Counted from the stretch's first letter, positions 10,469 through 20,523 are shown. The stretch: 64,000 nt of DNA from Synechococcus sp. MW101C3 (GCF_002252635.1 NZ_NQKX01000004.1:1-64000), one strand, 5' to 3'. A program made the numbers and translations. The notes: generated from the letters alone by a model not told the origin.

Positions 10469-13309
10469 TCAGCCGGTGACCACCGTTTCGGCGGTTTCCA
10501 TGCGGGGCTGAAACATGAACATGGAGTAGATCACGTTGCGGCGCATGGAGGTCATCATCTCCAGGAACATGTCGTAGCCCTCGTTCTTGTATTCGATCAA
10601 GGGATCCTTCTGCCCGTAGCCGCGCAGACCCACCGATTCACGCAGGGCATCCATGGCCTGCAGATGTTCGCGCCAGAGGGTGTCGATCTGCTGGAGGATG
10701 AAGAACCGCTCCGCCTCCCGCATCAGCCCAGGCCTCACCTGCTCGATCTGGCTCTCCTTGAGGTCGTAGGCGTTGCGCAGCTGCTCGCGCAGGAATGCCT
10801 TGAGCTCTTCGGTGGAAAGGCCCTGGAGCTGCTCGGGCGTGAGATCGGCCAGCAGGTACACGAACTCCTGAACCTTGGCCACCAACCGGCCCAGATCCCA
10901 TTCCTCGGGCGGCAGATCAGGGTTCACGTAGGCATCCACAATGTCAGACATGGTGCGTTCGCCGTAGCCGATCACCTGCAGCTTGAGCTCCCGGCCTTCG
11001 AGCACGCGGCGCCGCTCGGCATACACGGCTCGGCGCTGGTTGTTCATCACTTCGTCGTACTCGAACACCTGCTTGCGGATGTCGTAGTAGTAGGTTTCAA
11101 CCTTCTTCTGCGCCCCTTCCAGCGAGCGGGTGAGCATGCCCGATTCGATCGGCATGTCTTCTTCCACCCGGAAGGCATTCATCAAGCCGGCCACACGTTC
11201 ACCGCCGAAGATGCGCAGGAGATTGTCTTCCAGCGAAAGGAAGAAACGGGTGCTGCCGGGATCGCCCTGGCGTCCGGCCCGGCCGCGCAGCTGGTTATCG
11301 ACCCGGCGCGATTCGTGCCGCTCAGTGCCGATCACGTGGAGGCCACCGGCCTGCCGCACCCGCTCCTCCTCCTCCTTCACCACCACGTCGTACTCGGCGC
11401 GGACCCGGGCGATCAGGCTGCGCAGCGCCTGAATCTGGGGGTCGTCGGTGGGGGCCTTCTCCGCCGCCTGGGCGATCCGGTCTTCCAGCTGCAGCACGCT
11501 GAGGGCCCGGTCACCCCAGGCTTTCACCAGTTCACGGGCCAGCTCCACCAACGATTGCTCGGTGGCGGGGGTGAGGGCGCAGGGGAAAAGAGCGCCGATG
11601 GCACGGGCCTCGCTGGGCGCCGAGACCGGCAGGGGGGCACCGGGAGCAAAACCGGCACGGGAAGCCTCCCGGGGCAGGGGGATCGGCGGCCGATGGCCCT
11701 CCTCCGGCCGCACCAGCAGGGGCAGGAGCACTTCCCTGAGCTTCAGCCGTGCCATGTAATCGGTGTTGCCGCCAAGGATGATGTCGGTGCCGCGGCCCGC
11801 CATGTTGGTGGCGATCGTGACGGCTCCGGCCCGGCCGGCCTGGGCCACGATCTCCGCCTCACGCTCAACGTTTTCGGGCTTGGCGTTCAGCAGGTTGTGG
11901 GGAATGCCCTGCTCGGCCAGCAAAGAGGAAAGCAGCTCCGACTTCTCCACGCTGGTGGTGCCCACCAGGATGGGGCGCCCGTCGTGGTGAATGGTGGCGG
12001 TTTCCAGAGCCACCGCCCGCCATTTGGCCACTTCGTTCTTGTACACCTGATCCACCAGATCGGTGCGGGAGCGCTGCCGATTGGTGGGCACCACAGTCAC
12101 TTCGAGTTTGTAGGTTTTCTCGAATTCCACTTCTTCTGTCTTGGCGGTGCCGGTCATGCCGGCCAGGCGTGGATAGAGCAGGAAGAAGTTCTGGTAGGTG
12201 ATGCTGGCGAGTGTCTGAGTTTCCGGCTGGATCGGCAGATTCTCCTTGGCCTCGATCGCCTGATGCTGCCCATCGCTCCAGCGGCGACCGGGCATCACCC
12301 TGCCGGTGAACTCATCCACGATCACTGCGTCTTCGCCGCGCACGATGTAGTTGACATCTTTGATGAACAGCTCCTTGGCCTTGAGCGCATTGGTGATGTA
12401 GTGGGCCCAGGGATCGGCGGGGTCGAACAGGTCTTCCACTCCCAGCAACTGCTCAGCCTTGGCATACCCCTCATCGGTGAGGGTCACATTGCGCTGCTTC
12501 TCATCCACCTCGTAATCCCCTTCGGGATCCACACCATCTTTCGAGCTGCCTTCAGCACGGATGAGCTCATTGGCAATATCAGCAGCGCGGCGGTATTTCT
12601 CCTGGGGGCGCTCCACCTGCCCTGAGATGATCAGGGGCGTGCGCGCTTCATCCACCAGGATGGAATCAACCTCGTCAATCACGCAATAGTTGAATTCACG
12701 CTGCACCACTTCTTCGATATCATTTGCCATGTTGTCGCGAAGATAATCAAAGCCCAGCTCACTGTTGGTGGCATAGGTGATATCGCAGCCGTAGTTGCGA
12801 CGCCGCTCGCTGGGCGGCATGTCCTGCTGGATCAGCCCCACAGACAGCCCCAGGAAGCGGTGCACCTGCCCCATCCACTCGGCATCACGACGCGCCAGGT
12901 AGTCGTTCACCGTGACCACGTGCACACCCTTGCCGGTGAGCGCATTGAGATAGGAGGGCAAGGTGGCCACAAGGGTCTTGCCTTCACCCGTCTTCATCTC
13001 GGCGATCTGCCCCTCGTGCAGCACCATGCCGCCGATCAGCTGCACATCGAAGTGGCGCATCCCGAGCACCCGCTTGCCCGCTTCGCGCACCACGGCGAAG
13101 GCTTCAGGCAGGAGCTCATCGAGAAGCTGGCGCTGACGGGCCGGAGTTTCCGCCTTTGCCAGGCGCTCACGGAAGTCGACGGTCTTGCGCCGCAGGTCGT
13201 CATCGTCGAGAGGGGCCACCTCCTCTTCAAACAGATTGATGTCGGAAACGAGCGGTTGGTAGCGCTTCAGCTTCCGGGCATTGGGATCTCCCAGGAGGAG
13301 CTTGAGCAT
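10469..13309 (-). CDS. secA: Preprotein translocase ATPase SecA
   Basis: This 946-residue SecA starts at [10 protein letters not shown] (ATG at 13309). It has the Walker A motif [14 protein letters not shown] (about residue 107), the DEAD-like [15 protein letters not shown] (about 210), the second NBD with [10 protein letters not shown], and the [11 protein letters not shown] motif. A helical scaffold domain follows. An insertion of roughly 60 residues rich in Pro and Ala precedes the second NBD core; similar inserts are known in picocyanobacterial SecA. The C-terminal zinc-binding tail of E. coli SecA is absent. SecA drives Sec-dependent export across the plasma and thylakoid membranes. Confidence 0.97.
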   Translation of the reverse strand: MLKLLLGDPNARKLKRYQPLVSDINLFEEEVAPLDDDDLRRKTVDFRERLAKAETPARQRQLLDELLPEAFAVVREAGKRVLGMRHFDVQLIGGMVLHEGQIAEMKTGEGKTLVATLPSYLNALTGKGVHVVTVNDYLARRDAEWMGQVHRFLGLSVGLIQQDMPPSERRRNYGCDITYATNSELGFDYLRDNMANDIEEVVQREFNYCVIDEVDSILVDEARTPLIISGQVERPQEKYRRAADIANELIRAEGSSKDGVDPEGDYEVDEKQRNVTLTDEGYAKAEQLLGVEDLFDPADPWAHYITNALKAKELFIKDVNYIVRGEDAVIVDEFTGRVMPGRRWSDGQHQAIEAKENLPIQPETQTLASITYQNFFLLYPRLAGMTGTAKTEEVEFEKTYKLEVTVVPTNRQRSRTDLVDQVYKNEVAKWRAVALETATIHHDGRPILVGTTSVEKSELLSSLLAEQGIPHNLLNAKPENVEREAEIVAQAGRAGAVTIATNMAGRGTDIILGGNTDYMARLKLREVLLPLLVRPEEGHRPPIPLPREASRAGFAPGAPLPVSAPSEARAIGALFPCALTPATEQSLVELARELVKAWGDRALSVLQLEDRIAQAAEKAPTDDPQIQALRSLIARVRAEYDVVVKEEEERVRQAGGLHVIGTERHESRRVDNQLRGRAGRQGDPGSTRFFLSLEDNLLRIFGGERVAGLMNAFRVEEDMPIESGMLTRSLEGAQKKVETYYYDIRKQVFEYDEVMNNQRRAVYAERRRVLEGRELKLQVIGYGERTMSDIVDAYVNPDLPPEEWDLGRLVAKVQEFVYLLADLTPEQLQGLSTEELKAFLREQLRNAYDLKESQIEQVRPGLMREAERFFILQQIDTLWREHLQAMDALRESVGLRGYGQKDPLIEYKNEGYDMFLEMMTSMRRNVIYSMFMFQPRMETAETVVTG

Positions 13310-13508
13310 GGAAACGGACCATTCGTATTGCGTCACCCTACCACCGCAAAATCATGGTCGGGAGCGGAGAAGCCAGCTGCTGCAAGGGTTTTCGGCACCC
13401 GCGCCAGCGGGAATCCACCCCTGCTGGTCGGGTTGACGAGGCACCCGCAAACTGTGCCAGTCCTAATGAGAGCTTCCCTACCGGCCAGATTTGACCAGGA
13501 GAAGCCCC

Positions 13509-13751
13509 ATGAAACGCACGCGCCACACCCCCAAGCAGATCATCCGCAAGCTGCGCACCGCTGAGCAGCTCCTCAACCAGGGCCAGACCGTCGCTGACGT
13601 CAACAGGACCCTGGAGGTGGCGGCTCCCACGTATCGCCGCTGGCAGGAGCTCCACGGCGGCATGAAAGCCACCGAGGCAAAGCACCTCAAGAAGCTGGAG
13701 CAGGAGAACACCCGGCTGAGACGCTTTGAGCTCGACAAGGCGATGCCCTAG
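13509..13751 (+). CDS. IS3-family OrfA (helix-turn-helix) remnant
   Basis: This 80-residue protein begins MKRTRHTPKQIIRKLRTAEQ and continues through a helix-turn-helix and a leucine-zipper-like stretch (KKLEQENTRLRR), the standard OrfA of IS3 elements. OrfA binds the ends of the element. It stops at ELDKAMP, a few residues earlier than usual, and the zipper is shortened just before that point. In active elements a programmed -1 shift near this site joins OrfA to OrfB. The downstream partner is broken, so this gene has no working transposase. Confidence 0.75.
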   Translation: MKRTRHTPKQIIRKLRTAEQLLNQGQTVADVNRTLEVAAPTYRRWQELHGGMKATEAKHLKKLEQENTRLRRFELDKAMP

Positions 13752-13796
13752 CAGAAGGCTTCTGCAAAGCATTAAGAGCTGGCCGAGGGAAGGTTC

Positions 13797-14631
13797 TGAG
13801 TCCGGAACGACGGCGCAGATGCGTCGTGGGTCTGCAGGATCGATTCCGGGTTTCTCAACGTCATGCCTGTGGGTTGGCATGCCAAAAAAGCAATACCCAG
13901 CGGCGCCCTGTCCCGCTGGCTGACGTCGAGGAGCAGAAGTTCAGGCAGCCGATCCGTGACTGTCCCGGCGCAATGTGCGTTGGGGCCGGCGGGTGCTCTA
14001 TAGGAGGCTGAGGCTTGATGGTTGGAGTGTCAACTACAAGCGGGTGCAACGGATCTGGCGGGAAGAGGGGCTGCAGCGGCCCCAATCGCGCCAGCGGAAG
14101 CGCTCACAGCCGGCGGACGGCTCGAGGGAGCTGCTGAGGGCCGAGTACGAGCACCACGTCTTGACGGTCGACTTCCAGTTCGACCAGACGATGGATGGCC
14201 GGTCGTTGAAATTCCTGAACGTGCTGGATGAAAACAGCCGCATCTGTCTGGCCATTCGTGGTGGCCGGCGCTGCAATTCTATTCACATGATCTACACGGT
14301 TTAGGAGCTGCACAAGCTGGATCCAGCACCGACCCACCTACGGATGAACAATGGGCCTGAGCTCATTGCCCATGCCTTGCAGGAGTGGTGCACAGGCCGC
14401 CGATCCAGGACGGCCTGTATCCCGCCGGGTTCCCCCTAGGAGAATCCATTCGTGGAGCCGTTCGACGGCCAATTCAAGGATGAGTTCTTGAACATCGACC
14501 TATTCACGACGGCGCAGAAAGCCAGGCTATTGGCAGAGCAGCACCGAATCGAGTACAACACCTTCAGACCGTATTCAGCGCTCCAGGGGCGTACGCCCTT
14601 GGAGGTCGTCAAGCAGTGGAGAGCGGCTTGA
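13797..14631 (+). pseudogene. IS3-family OrfB transposase pseudogene
   Basis: Segments match the OrfB integrase in order: LSPERRRR..., then WGRRVLYRRLRLDGWSVNYK with KRVQRIWREEGL, HVLTVDFQFDQTMDG with the first catalytic aspartate, MNNGPELIAH, ENPFVEPFDGQFKDEF and EYNTFRPYSALQGRTPLEV. A frameshift falls near 13960, and TAG stops lie at 14302 and 14437. The second catalytic aspartate of the usual DNGPE is asparagine here, and the tryptophan of the usual SPWEN is the second TAG. The gene is dead. Confidence 0.85.
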
Positions 14632-14665
14632 CTACCCACCAGCTCTCAGAGGAACTGGACCAGCA

Positions 14666-15014
14666 AAGGAGGTCACGTCATGATCGGCGCCGCACGTGTC
14701 ACTTCCTGGGCGGAACTGGACCCGCTTGGGGGGATGCTTATCGAGGAAGTCCCTTAACATCCGGCCGTTGAAGTGGCGGAACTCGGAGTCCAGGCGGTTG
14801 GATATCTGCTCCGCGACCCAGATCAGGTGCTCCAGGCGGCTGGCAAGGACAAGCGAGTGCCAGGTGTACGCGAAGGCGGAGGCAGGTGGCGACTTTTCAT
14901 CTCATCGAGTCGCAGGAACGGACTCGGAACGGTACAGGGGACACTCCTCGCGCGCAAACAACCCTAACTGCTCCGTGTATCCGAACTGCCTGGGGGTGAC
15001 GGCTATAATCTGCA
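14666..15014. other. Gene-poor 349-base stretch after the IS3 remnant
   Basis: No supported gene. The 11-mer GGAACTGGACC at the right end of the IS3 remnant (14651-14661) recurs at 14712-14722. Short open frames exist on both strands, but none resembles a protein I recognise and no start signal supports them. The last bases hold a TATAAT just before the next gene. Confidence 0.4.
15004..15009 (+). promoter_or_regulatory. Possible -10 element
   Basis: A perfect TATAAT lies 6 bases before the first ATG of the following membrane protein gene. No good -35 box sits 16-18 bases upstream. If used, transcription would start at about the ATG at 15015, which would favour the in-frame ATG at 15045 as the translation start. 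Confidence 0.3.
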
Positions 15015-16772
15015 ATGACAGCAACGTCATCCGGGACATACAACATGCCTATGTCAACCGCAATACCTAATGGGCGAAGAGAGGCTAAGGTCGAAAGGCG
15101 AATTACAGCAATATGCTTAATATTGCTTGTTCTTTTCTGGAGATGGTTATGGGGCGATTGCTGGAGCCCCATTAATCCCTCATGCGCTACCGCCCCACAA
15201 CATGCTGACAACGTTCAACACTATTACGCATGGGCAGCCTACTCAAGAGGCACTCTATCAACCTGGCTACCGCCTAGGTTCAGCAACTGGACATGGCCTC
15301 AGGAAGTCCCTCTGATATTTGGCGACACAATCCCAATCGCCTCGATTCTACTGGCTCCAATTGCAAGAGTTTCCGGGCACAGCACCCAATACTTCAGCTT
15401 TGTGAGCCTGGTTAACTTCGTATGTTCATATCTGTGCGGTGCATGGATTGGTCGTCATTTTAACTTGCGAGCTTATTCAGCTGCGTTTATCGGTATTGCA
15501 ATGGCACTTAGCCCAGTGGCAATTTATCGGGCATCAGGCCACGAAGCATTATCGCTACACGCAATAATCATATTTGCAATAGCACTGACAATTAAAAGGA
15601 TTCGATCACTGCCTGCATGGTCTGCTTTAATCTTCGTGGCATTGGGCACGCACGCATACTACTTTCCAATTGTCTTTTCACTGGGAGTCTTTTCGCAGCT
15701 TGCATGTGATGAGAGCGACATTCAATGCAGGCAAAGTGCAATGCATTCTGGGGTCAAAAGGCTGTCAATACTTGTCGCGATCACAATCCTAAGTCTCTTG
15801 GTGTATGGATATATTCCCAACTCAGCAGAGCTAGACCCTGGTGGCGGCACATGGAGCGCAAACATCTTTGCCCTTCTAGACTCCCAAAGTCACTCATTCA
15901 TAGCAAAGCCCTTGGACAGAATAGACCCCTATCAGTGGGAAGGCTTTAGCTATCTCGGATGGCTTGGCATCACTGCATTGATTCTTAGCGCAGGCGCCAT
16001 TATATGTTCCGTCAACAATGGTCACAATGATCATCAAGCCATTTTTCCAAGACCACGTTGCTACTGGACTTTGATTACATTGTTTGCGGTGTTCTCTCTC
16101 GGAAATACATGGTTCATCGGAAGTCATAAGGTTATAGAAGTCAGTGATGATCTGCCTCTGATCAATCATATGTTTTCCACATTTCGCGCCACAGGCAGAT
16201 TTATGTGGCCGATGTATTATAGCATCTTGCTTTGGGGGATGCTCTCTGCGATGAGATCAACAAGGGTCCCGAAATCATTGACGATTTTCTTTGCTTTGCT
16301 TTTGCTTGAGAGCCATGTCCCAATGGCTTTGTTTATAAGGCAGGATTTTGCGTCTCACTACCGTGAGGGCCAAGAGTGGCAGCAAAGACTAGATTCGAAT
16401 CAAGATCCCCTGATTAATACACTTAAGAATGCTCAGCTTTTTCTAAACCTAACTGGCGACCCTCGGTTTGAAACTGACTCCCTCCCATCCTTTATACCTC
16501 AAGCGATTAATCCTACGATTGCAACCAATTATAAGCCCTACCTTGCAAGAATGCCCCAGAACTTTAGTGACTTAAACTCAGGAAAGCCGTGCGAACTCGC
16601 CATGATGATGCTCAAACGCGCAGGCGGCTCATTTCAACAAGACAGGATTTATGGAATATTGCCAGAGAAAGAAGCGAATGAATGCAGGCATATCGTTGAC
16701 ATTAGCTCGAAGCAGTCGCTTATCGCAAAAGACCCAACAGCTGTCTATGCTATTCGACAACAGCCAGGTTGA
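15015..16772 (+). CDS. Multi-span membrane protein, DUF6311-like
   Basis: This 585-residue protein has about ten hydrophobic segments. An early exported-side stretch follows the first helix (HADNVQHYYAWAAYSRGTLS, then WTWPQEVPLIFGDTIPIASI). That layout resembles DUF6311 and other GT-C-like membrane glycosyltransferases that use lipid-linked sugars. The soluble C-terminus (about residues 455-585) has no recognised domain. The start may be ATG 15015 or 15045. The base composition is clearly more AT-rich than the flanking genes (frequent ATA, TTA, AAT codons), which suggests transfer. It stands alone between two dead insertion sequences. The role in glycan assembly is inference. Confidence 0.6.
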   Translation: MTATSSGTYNMPMSTAIPNGRREAKVERRITAICLILLVLFWRWLWGDCWSPINPSCATAPQHADNVQHYYAWAAYSRGTLSTWLPPRFSNWTWPQEVPLIFGDTIPIASILLAPIARVSGHSTQYFSFVSLVNFVCSYLCGAWIGRHFNLRAYSAAFIGIAMALSPVAIYRASGHEALSLHAIIIFAIALTIKRIRSLPAWSALIFVALGTHAYYFPIVFSLGVFSQLACDESDIQCRQSAMHSGVKRLSILVAITILSLLVYGYIPNSAELDPGGGTWSANIFALLDSQSHSFIAKPLDRIDPYQWEGFSYLGWLGITALILSAGAIICSVNNGHNDHQAIFPRPRCYWTLITLFAVFSLGNTWFIGSHKVIEVSDDLPLINHMFSTFRATGRFMWPMYYSILLWGMLSAMRSTRVPKSLTIFFALLLLESHVPMALFIRQDFASHYREGQEWQQRLDSNQDPLINTLKNAQLFLNLTGDPRFETDSLPSFIPQAINPTIATNYKPYLARMPQNFSDLNSGKPCELAMMMLKRAGGSFQQDRIYGILPEKEANECRHIVDISSKQSLIAKDPTAVYAIRQQPG

Positions 16773-16904
16773 GAGCATTGCATCTATAAAACGGTTGACG
16801 GCGTAAGCCGTTGCCACAGATGAACTGTTGCCATCGTGGCTCGTTCTGCATGGAGGACTGTCGAGAAGAGCAAAGGGATGGCGGGGACTTTCGGGAAACT
16901 TGTC

Positions 16905-17340
16905 ACTCCTAGGCGTGCATTCCCACGAGGTTGTTCATGCCTGCAGCTAAGCGAGCCGCTGTCGCGGGGTGAGGCTACCAAGGGCCATGCGGCACCTGTG
17001 GCCGCTATAGATCCGCAGATAGGCCGGCAGCAGCTCATTTCGACCCGATGAGTTGCTGCAGGGCATCACGTTGGTCCACTCCACCAGCAAGGTTTTGATG
17101 AACTGCTCGGCCTTGCCATTGGTCGTTGGGATGTAGGGCGCAGTCTTCTTGGCCCTCTTTCCCATCGCCTAGCAGCCTTTCGCTAGCCGTGCAATTTGTA
17201 GGCAGAACCGTTGTCGCTGACCACCCACCCGTAGGCACTTGATCCCTTGGCCGCTGTCCGACCACAATATGGTTGAGGTCGCCTACGTAGTTGACACCGG
17301 GCACCAGGCGGCTGGTTCGTATGGATTTTAGATCACTGCG
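16905..17340 (-). pseudogene. IS481-family transposase remnant
   Basis: On the minus strand VVSDNGSAYKLHG, a TAG stop, and RKAARRWER read from about 17222. A shift then leads to KRAKKTAPYIPTTNGKAEQF and IKTLLVEWTNVMP, then MALGSLTPRQRL. Near 16920 the tail NNLVGMHA is visible, a typical end for this family. These are the C-terminal half of the IS481 integrase domain, including the second catalytic aspartate (SDNGS). At least one stop and two frameshifts disable it. The N-terminal half is not recognisable. The exact ends are uncertain; the remnant abuts the 3' end of the methyltransferase gene. Confidence 0.75.
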
Positions 17341-17368
17341 GCAGGTGCGCAACAGGGTGGACCGTGGG

Positions 17369-18175
17369 TTATTCGCCCCTCTGCTCATGGCGTAACCGTT
17401 CAAGCTCTTCACGTGCTTGCTGCAGGGAATGCCAATGCTGCTCAGCTTGCAACCTGTAGGGCAGGTGGTTACGCTCACCCCACTGGCATTCAGGCCGCAG
17501 TTCAGCAATCTGGGCGAGAAGGCTGCCCTTGGCAGTGAGCAGCGGCAGGATCTCCCGAAGCGAATTCAGCCAAGCGGGCTCGCTCGTGCCAAAACTCAAT
17601 AGGCCCAGGCCATGGCCATGGAGAAGGCCTAAACCATGGGTATCGGAACGTTCCAGCAGCTCGTTCCATAGCCTCCAAACACCAAATCCACGCTCCCTCA
17701 CATTGATATCGTGAAACAGCACCACGGCTTCGGGCTTCAATAGCGGTCGCCAGGTTTCGAGATCGTGCTGGACGGCGTCATACGTGTGCAGACCATCGAC
17801 ATGCAGAAGATCAATGGCTCCGGATGGAAAGTGAGTAGCGGCTTCATCAAAGCTGGACCGAACCAGCCGCGAACGACAACGATGGTTGCGATCCTGCTCG
17901 CTCTGAACGCGTTGATAGACCTCCTCTCCATACCCGCCCGCATGCTCGTCTCCCTGCCAGGTGTCAACGGCGTAGACAAAGGTTTGGGGTGAAAACGCCT
18001 GTGCCGCCTCACAGAATGCGAAAAAAGAAACTCCAAAGTGCGTACCAAGCTCAACCACGGTCTGCGGTTGGAGGTGCTCCACAAGCCAATGGGCAAGGGG
18101 CACATGTTCCCACCACGCCGAGGGGGCCAGGTAGCGGGGCAAAAGGCCAAGATTTCGTTCCATCAGCAAGTTCAT
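17369..18175 (-). CDS. Class I SAM-dependent methyltransferase
   Basis: This 268-residue protein has the SAM-binding motif I VVELGTHFGVSFFAFCEA (about residues 40-57), an acidic motif YAVDTWQGDEHAGGYGEE, and the motif DLLHVDGLHTYDAVQHDLET. This is the Methyltransf_24 pattern found in many cell-surface glycan clusters. The C-terminal 40 residues form a charged helix. The ATG at 18175 overlaps the stop of the Wzt-like gene as ATGA, so it is the last gene of the polysaccharide-export operon. Terminal methylation that stops chain growth and is read by the Wzt C-terminal domain is known in O9-type systems. That role here is inference. Confidence 0.8.
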   Translation of the reverse strand: MNLLMERNLGLLPRYLAPSAWWEHVPLAHWLVEHLQPQTVVELGTHFGVSFFAFCEAAQAFSPQTFVYAVDTWQGDEHAGGYGEEVYQRVQSEQDRNHRCRSRLVRSSFDEAATHFPSGAIDLLHVDGLHTYDAVQHDLETWRPLLKPEAVVLFHDINVRERGFGVWRLWNELLERSDTHGLGLLHGHGLGLLSFGTSEPAWLNSLREILPLLTAKGSLLAQIAELRPECQWGERNHLPYRLQAEQHWHSLQQAREELERLRHEQRGE

Positions 18176-19596
18176 TGGCGGTGGCAGGCTCCCAGCTCCT
18201 TGCTGGATGGGCTGTCTTGGTGGGACAAACAGCCAAACTCGATCTCCTGCATCGGCAGACCTGCAATGCCGGCGTACATGGCACTCGATTCGCTGTGGAG
18301 GATCAAGGCATCATGCTGCCACTGCAGCTGACGATGGTCTTCCTGTGTTCCTGCCGCCAGGGAAACGGCAATGGCATAGTCACCAGGAGCCAGCACAGGC
18401 AGGGTAAATCGAAAGCGTGCAAAGTAGGTAGCTCCGGCCGGAACCGTGAAGGTCGGGTCTGGATGGGATAAACAGGTGTTGTCTCCGAGTACCGCCATCC
18501 CACGAGAATCTTTGAAGATGAATCCCACAATGGGCTGGCGGATCGCTGCGTGGGCACGGGCTGTGATCGAGAGATCGACAAGCTCTCCGCCCATGGCCGT
18601 GCGAAGCGGCAGGCCACTCGCCGCGTCAACCAGGTGCACGCTCTCCAGACTGGCCTCCGCGGTTCCAAACGAGCTTGAGAGCAACAGGGCCTGATCAAAA
18701 GGCGTGATCTCAATCAAATTCCCAAGCCCTGCATTGAGCCGTAGCTCCTGTCGGTAGTCGCGCCAACGGGTGTAGTACTCCTCCGCAGGCTCGACAGGTG
18801 GCTTGGTGGTCTTGTCTGGAGCCGTAACTGAACGGCCAGTCGATGCGTCCTGGGCGATGTAAAGGTCCTCAAGGTAGAAGTCGCTGACTGTGGACGCTTC
18901 TCCGGCGAACTTGATGCGACCCGCCTCAAGAAGAATGGCTCGATTGCAGAGGCTACGCAAAGCCTGTGTGTCGTGGCTCACGAAGAGCAGACACTTCTCC
19001 TCTCGCTGGCGATTCAGAAAGCGAAAACACTTCTGATTGAAGAAGGCATCTCCCACGCTGAGAGCTTCATCCACCACAAGGATGTCGGCATCCACATGAG
19101 CAACGACGGCGAACGCCAGCCGCACAGACATGCCACTGGAATAGGTTTTAACCGGCTGATGAACGAAGTTGCCAATGTCAGCGAAAGCGAGTATGTCGTC
19201 GAGCTTCTCTGCGGTTTCTTCTCGACTAAGCCCGAATAGGGAAGCATTGAGATAGATGTTTTCTATTCCTGTGAACTCAGGATTGAAGCCACTACCAAGC
19301 TCCAGCAAGGCAGCAACCCTACCCCGCGTCTGCACCTGCCCTTCGCTCGGCGTAAGGGTGCCACAAAGAATTTGCAACAAGGTGCTCTTGCCACTGCCGT
19401 TGCGGCCGATCACACCAAGTGTTTCGCCGCGGCGCACCTCAAAGCTGACATTCCGCAAGGCCCAGAACTCGCGAAAGTATTGGCGACGGCCACGCCAAAG
19501 GGCCTGCTTCAAACGTTGGGTGGGATCGTCGTAAATGTGGAAGCACTTTCCCAAGTCTTCCACGTGGATCATCAGATCATCCGACTCAATAGTCAC
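18172..19596 (-). CDS. wzt: ABC polysaccharide exporter ATPase with C-terminal Wzt-like domain
   Basis: This 474-residue protein has an N-terminal nucleotide-binding domain with Walker A GVIGRNGSGKST (about residue 60), signature TYSSGMSVRLAFAV, and Walker B ILVVDEALSVGD. It ends with a beta-rich domain (about residues 290-450, GFIFKDSRGMAVLGDN) of the Wzt carbohydrate-binding type. In Wzm/Wzt systems this extra domain recognises the modified end of the finished glycan. It follows the permease gene by 57 bases and is coupled to a methyltransferase. The start is GTG 19596; an ATG at 19572 (MIHVEDLGK) is equally possible. Confidence 0.92.
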   Translation of the reverse strand: MTIESDDLMIHVEDLGKCFHIYDDPTQRLKQALWRGRRQYFREFWALRNVSFEVRRGETLGVIGRNGSGKSTLLQILCGTLTPSEGQVQTRGRVAALLELGSGFNPEFTGIENIYLNASLFGLSREETAEKLDDILAFADIGNFVHQPVKTYSSGMSVRLAFAVVAHVDADILVVDEALSVGDAFFNQKCFRFLNRQREEKCLLFVSHDTQALRSLCNRAILLEAGRIKFAGEASTVSDFYLEDLYIAQDASTGRSVTAPDKTTKPPVEPAEEYYTRWRDYRQELRLNAGLGNLIEITPFDQALLLSSSFGTAEASLESVHLVDAASGLPLRTAMGGELVDLSITARAHAAIRQPIVGFIFKDSRGMAVLGDNTCLSHPDPTFTVPAGATYFARFRFTLPVLAPGDYAIAVSLAAGTQEDHRQLQWQHDALILHSESSAMYAGIAGLPMQEIEFGCLSHQDSPSSKELGACHRQ

Positions 19597-19653
19597 GTTG
19601 GAAGAGGTAGCAGGGACGCCGGAGAAAGATTATAGTTCATGGGGTGGTGCTTC

Positions 19654-20523
19654 TTACATCACATCAGCGAAGGCCCCTTGAGCCTTTTGAAACAAACGTA
19701 GCCCCAGCTCAGCGATCACAACCCCAAGCAGAAGGCCAACAACGACATAGCCAAGCTCAGGAGCCTCCCCCTGAATCGCCACGCGACGGGTCTGCTCAAT
19801 GACTTGTGCCAGGGGGTTGAGCTGCAACAGAGGCTGCCAACGTGGTGGCATCGCGGACATCGGGAAGAAGACCGGGCTCAGAAACATCAGCATGCTGACC
19901 ACCACTTGCACAACTTGGCCGATATCCCGCAAAAAGACCCCCAGAGAAGACAGCAGCCAGGTGATCCCAAGGCAGCCAAGGAGGAGGGGAATCCAAATCA
20001 CCGGCAGCCAAAGGATGGAAGCTGGAATGGCCTGAAACGCAACCAGTTCGAAAACAAGGAGAATGATGAGGCTTGCGAGTGCATGGAAGGCGGCACTGCC
20101 AAGAGCAACAGAGGCCAGGATCTCCAACGGAAACACAACCTTTTTCACATAGTTTGGATGCGACAAGACCAGGCCGGGCGCCCGATTCGCACATTCAGCA
20201 AAGAGGTTGAATACAATCAGACCAGCGAATAGATTGACAGCAAAAGCAAGAGACCCCTGATTTTGCAAAGTGCCCCAACGGGACTGGAACACTTGCGAAA
20301 AAACAAACGTATAAACGACCAACATCAACAGGGGCTGAAGAAAGCTCCAAGTCCAACCCAGGTGCGAACCCCGGTAGCGCCCCAACACCTCCCGCTCTGT
20401 CAGCCGCCACCAGAGCTCACGATTCTTGAGAAGCACGACGGGAAACTGCAACCTCCACCTACGTGATGGGCTGAGCGGATGGCGGCCTGGGCTATGGCCA
20501 AGTGCACGGCGAGTTACAATCAT
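19654..20523 (-). CDS. wzm: ABC polysaccharide exporter permease
   Basis: This 289-residue ABC-2 permease has six membrane segments. Its cytoplasmic N-terminus, LLKNRELWWRLTEREVLGRY followed by RGSHLGWTWSFLQPLLMLVV, is the classic Wzm/KpsM/TagG start, and the sixth helix is preceded by NPLAQVIEQTRR. It would pair with the Wzt-like ATPase next to it to move an undecaprenyl-linked polysaccharide across the plasma membrane. The start is the ATG at 20523; a GTG at 20583 would add 20 residues. The permease belongs to a five-gene minus-strand cluster from 23699 to 17369. Confidence 0.92.
   Translation of the reverse strand: MIVTRRALGHSPGRHPLSPSRRWRLQFPVVLLKNRELWWRLTEREVLGRYRGSHLGWTWSFLQPLLMLVVYTFVFSQVFQSRWGTLQNQGSLAFAVNLFAGLIVFNLFAECANRAPGLVLSHPNYVKKVVFPLEILASVALGSAAFHALASLIILLVFELVAFQAIPASILWLPVIWIPLLLGCLGITWLLSSLGVFLRDIGQVVQVVVSMLMFLSPVFFPMSAMPPRWQPLLQLNPLAQVIEQTRRVAIQGEAPELGYVVVGLLLGVVIAELGLRLFQKAQGAFADVM

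Larger units (their letters stand above)
13422..14665. mobile_element. Decayed IS3-family insertion sequence
   Basis: The 1244-base segment starts TGCTGGTCGGGTT and ends with a sequence whose reverse complement is TGCTGGTCCAGTTCC. These ends form imperfect inverted repeats with the TG...CA termini usual for IS3. Inside lie an orfA-like gene (13509-13751) and a broken orfB-like transposase (about 13797-14631). The flanks (ccc on the left, aag on the right) show no target duplication, so the copy is old. The ends are inferred from the match between the two repeats and from the length normal for the family. Confidence 0.7.

Noticed and set aside
10664-12625. 653-residue plus-strand open frame antisense to secA
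   Set aside because: Shadow of secA without start signal or recognisable motifs.
14690-14970. Possible further gene remnant beside the IS3 element
   Set aside because: Open frames exist on both strands, but none gave a protein family I could name.
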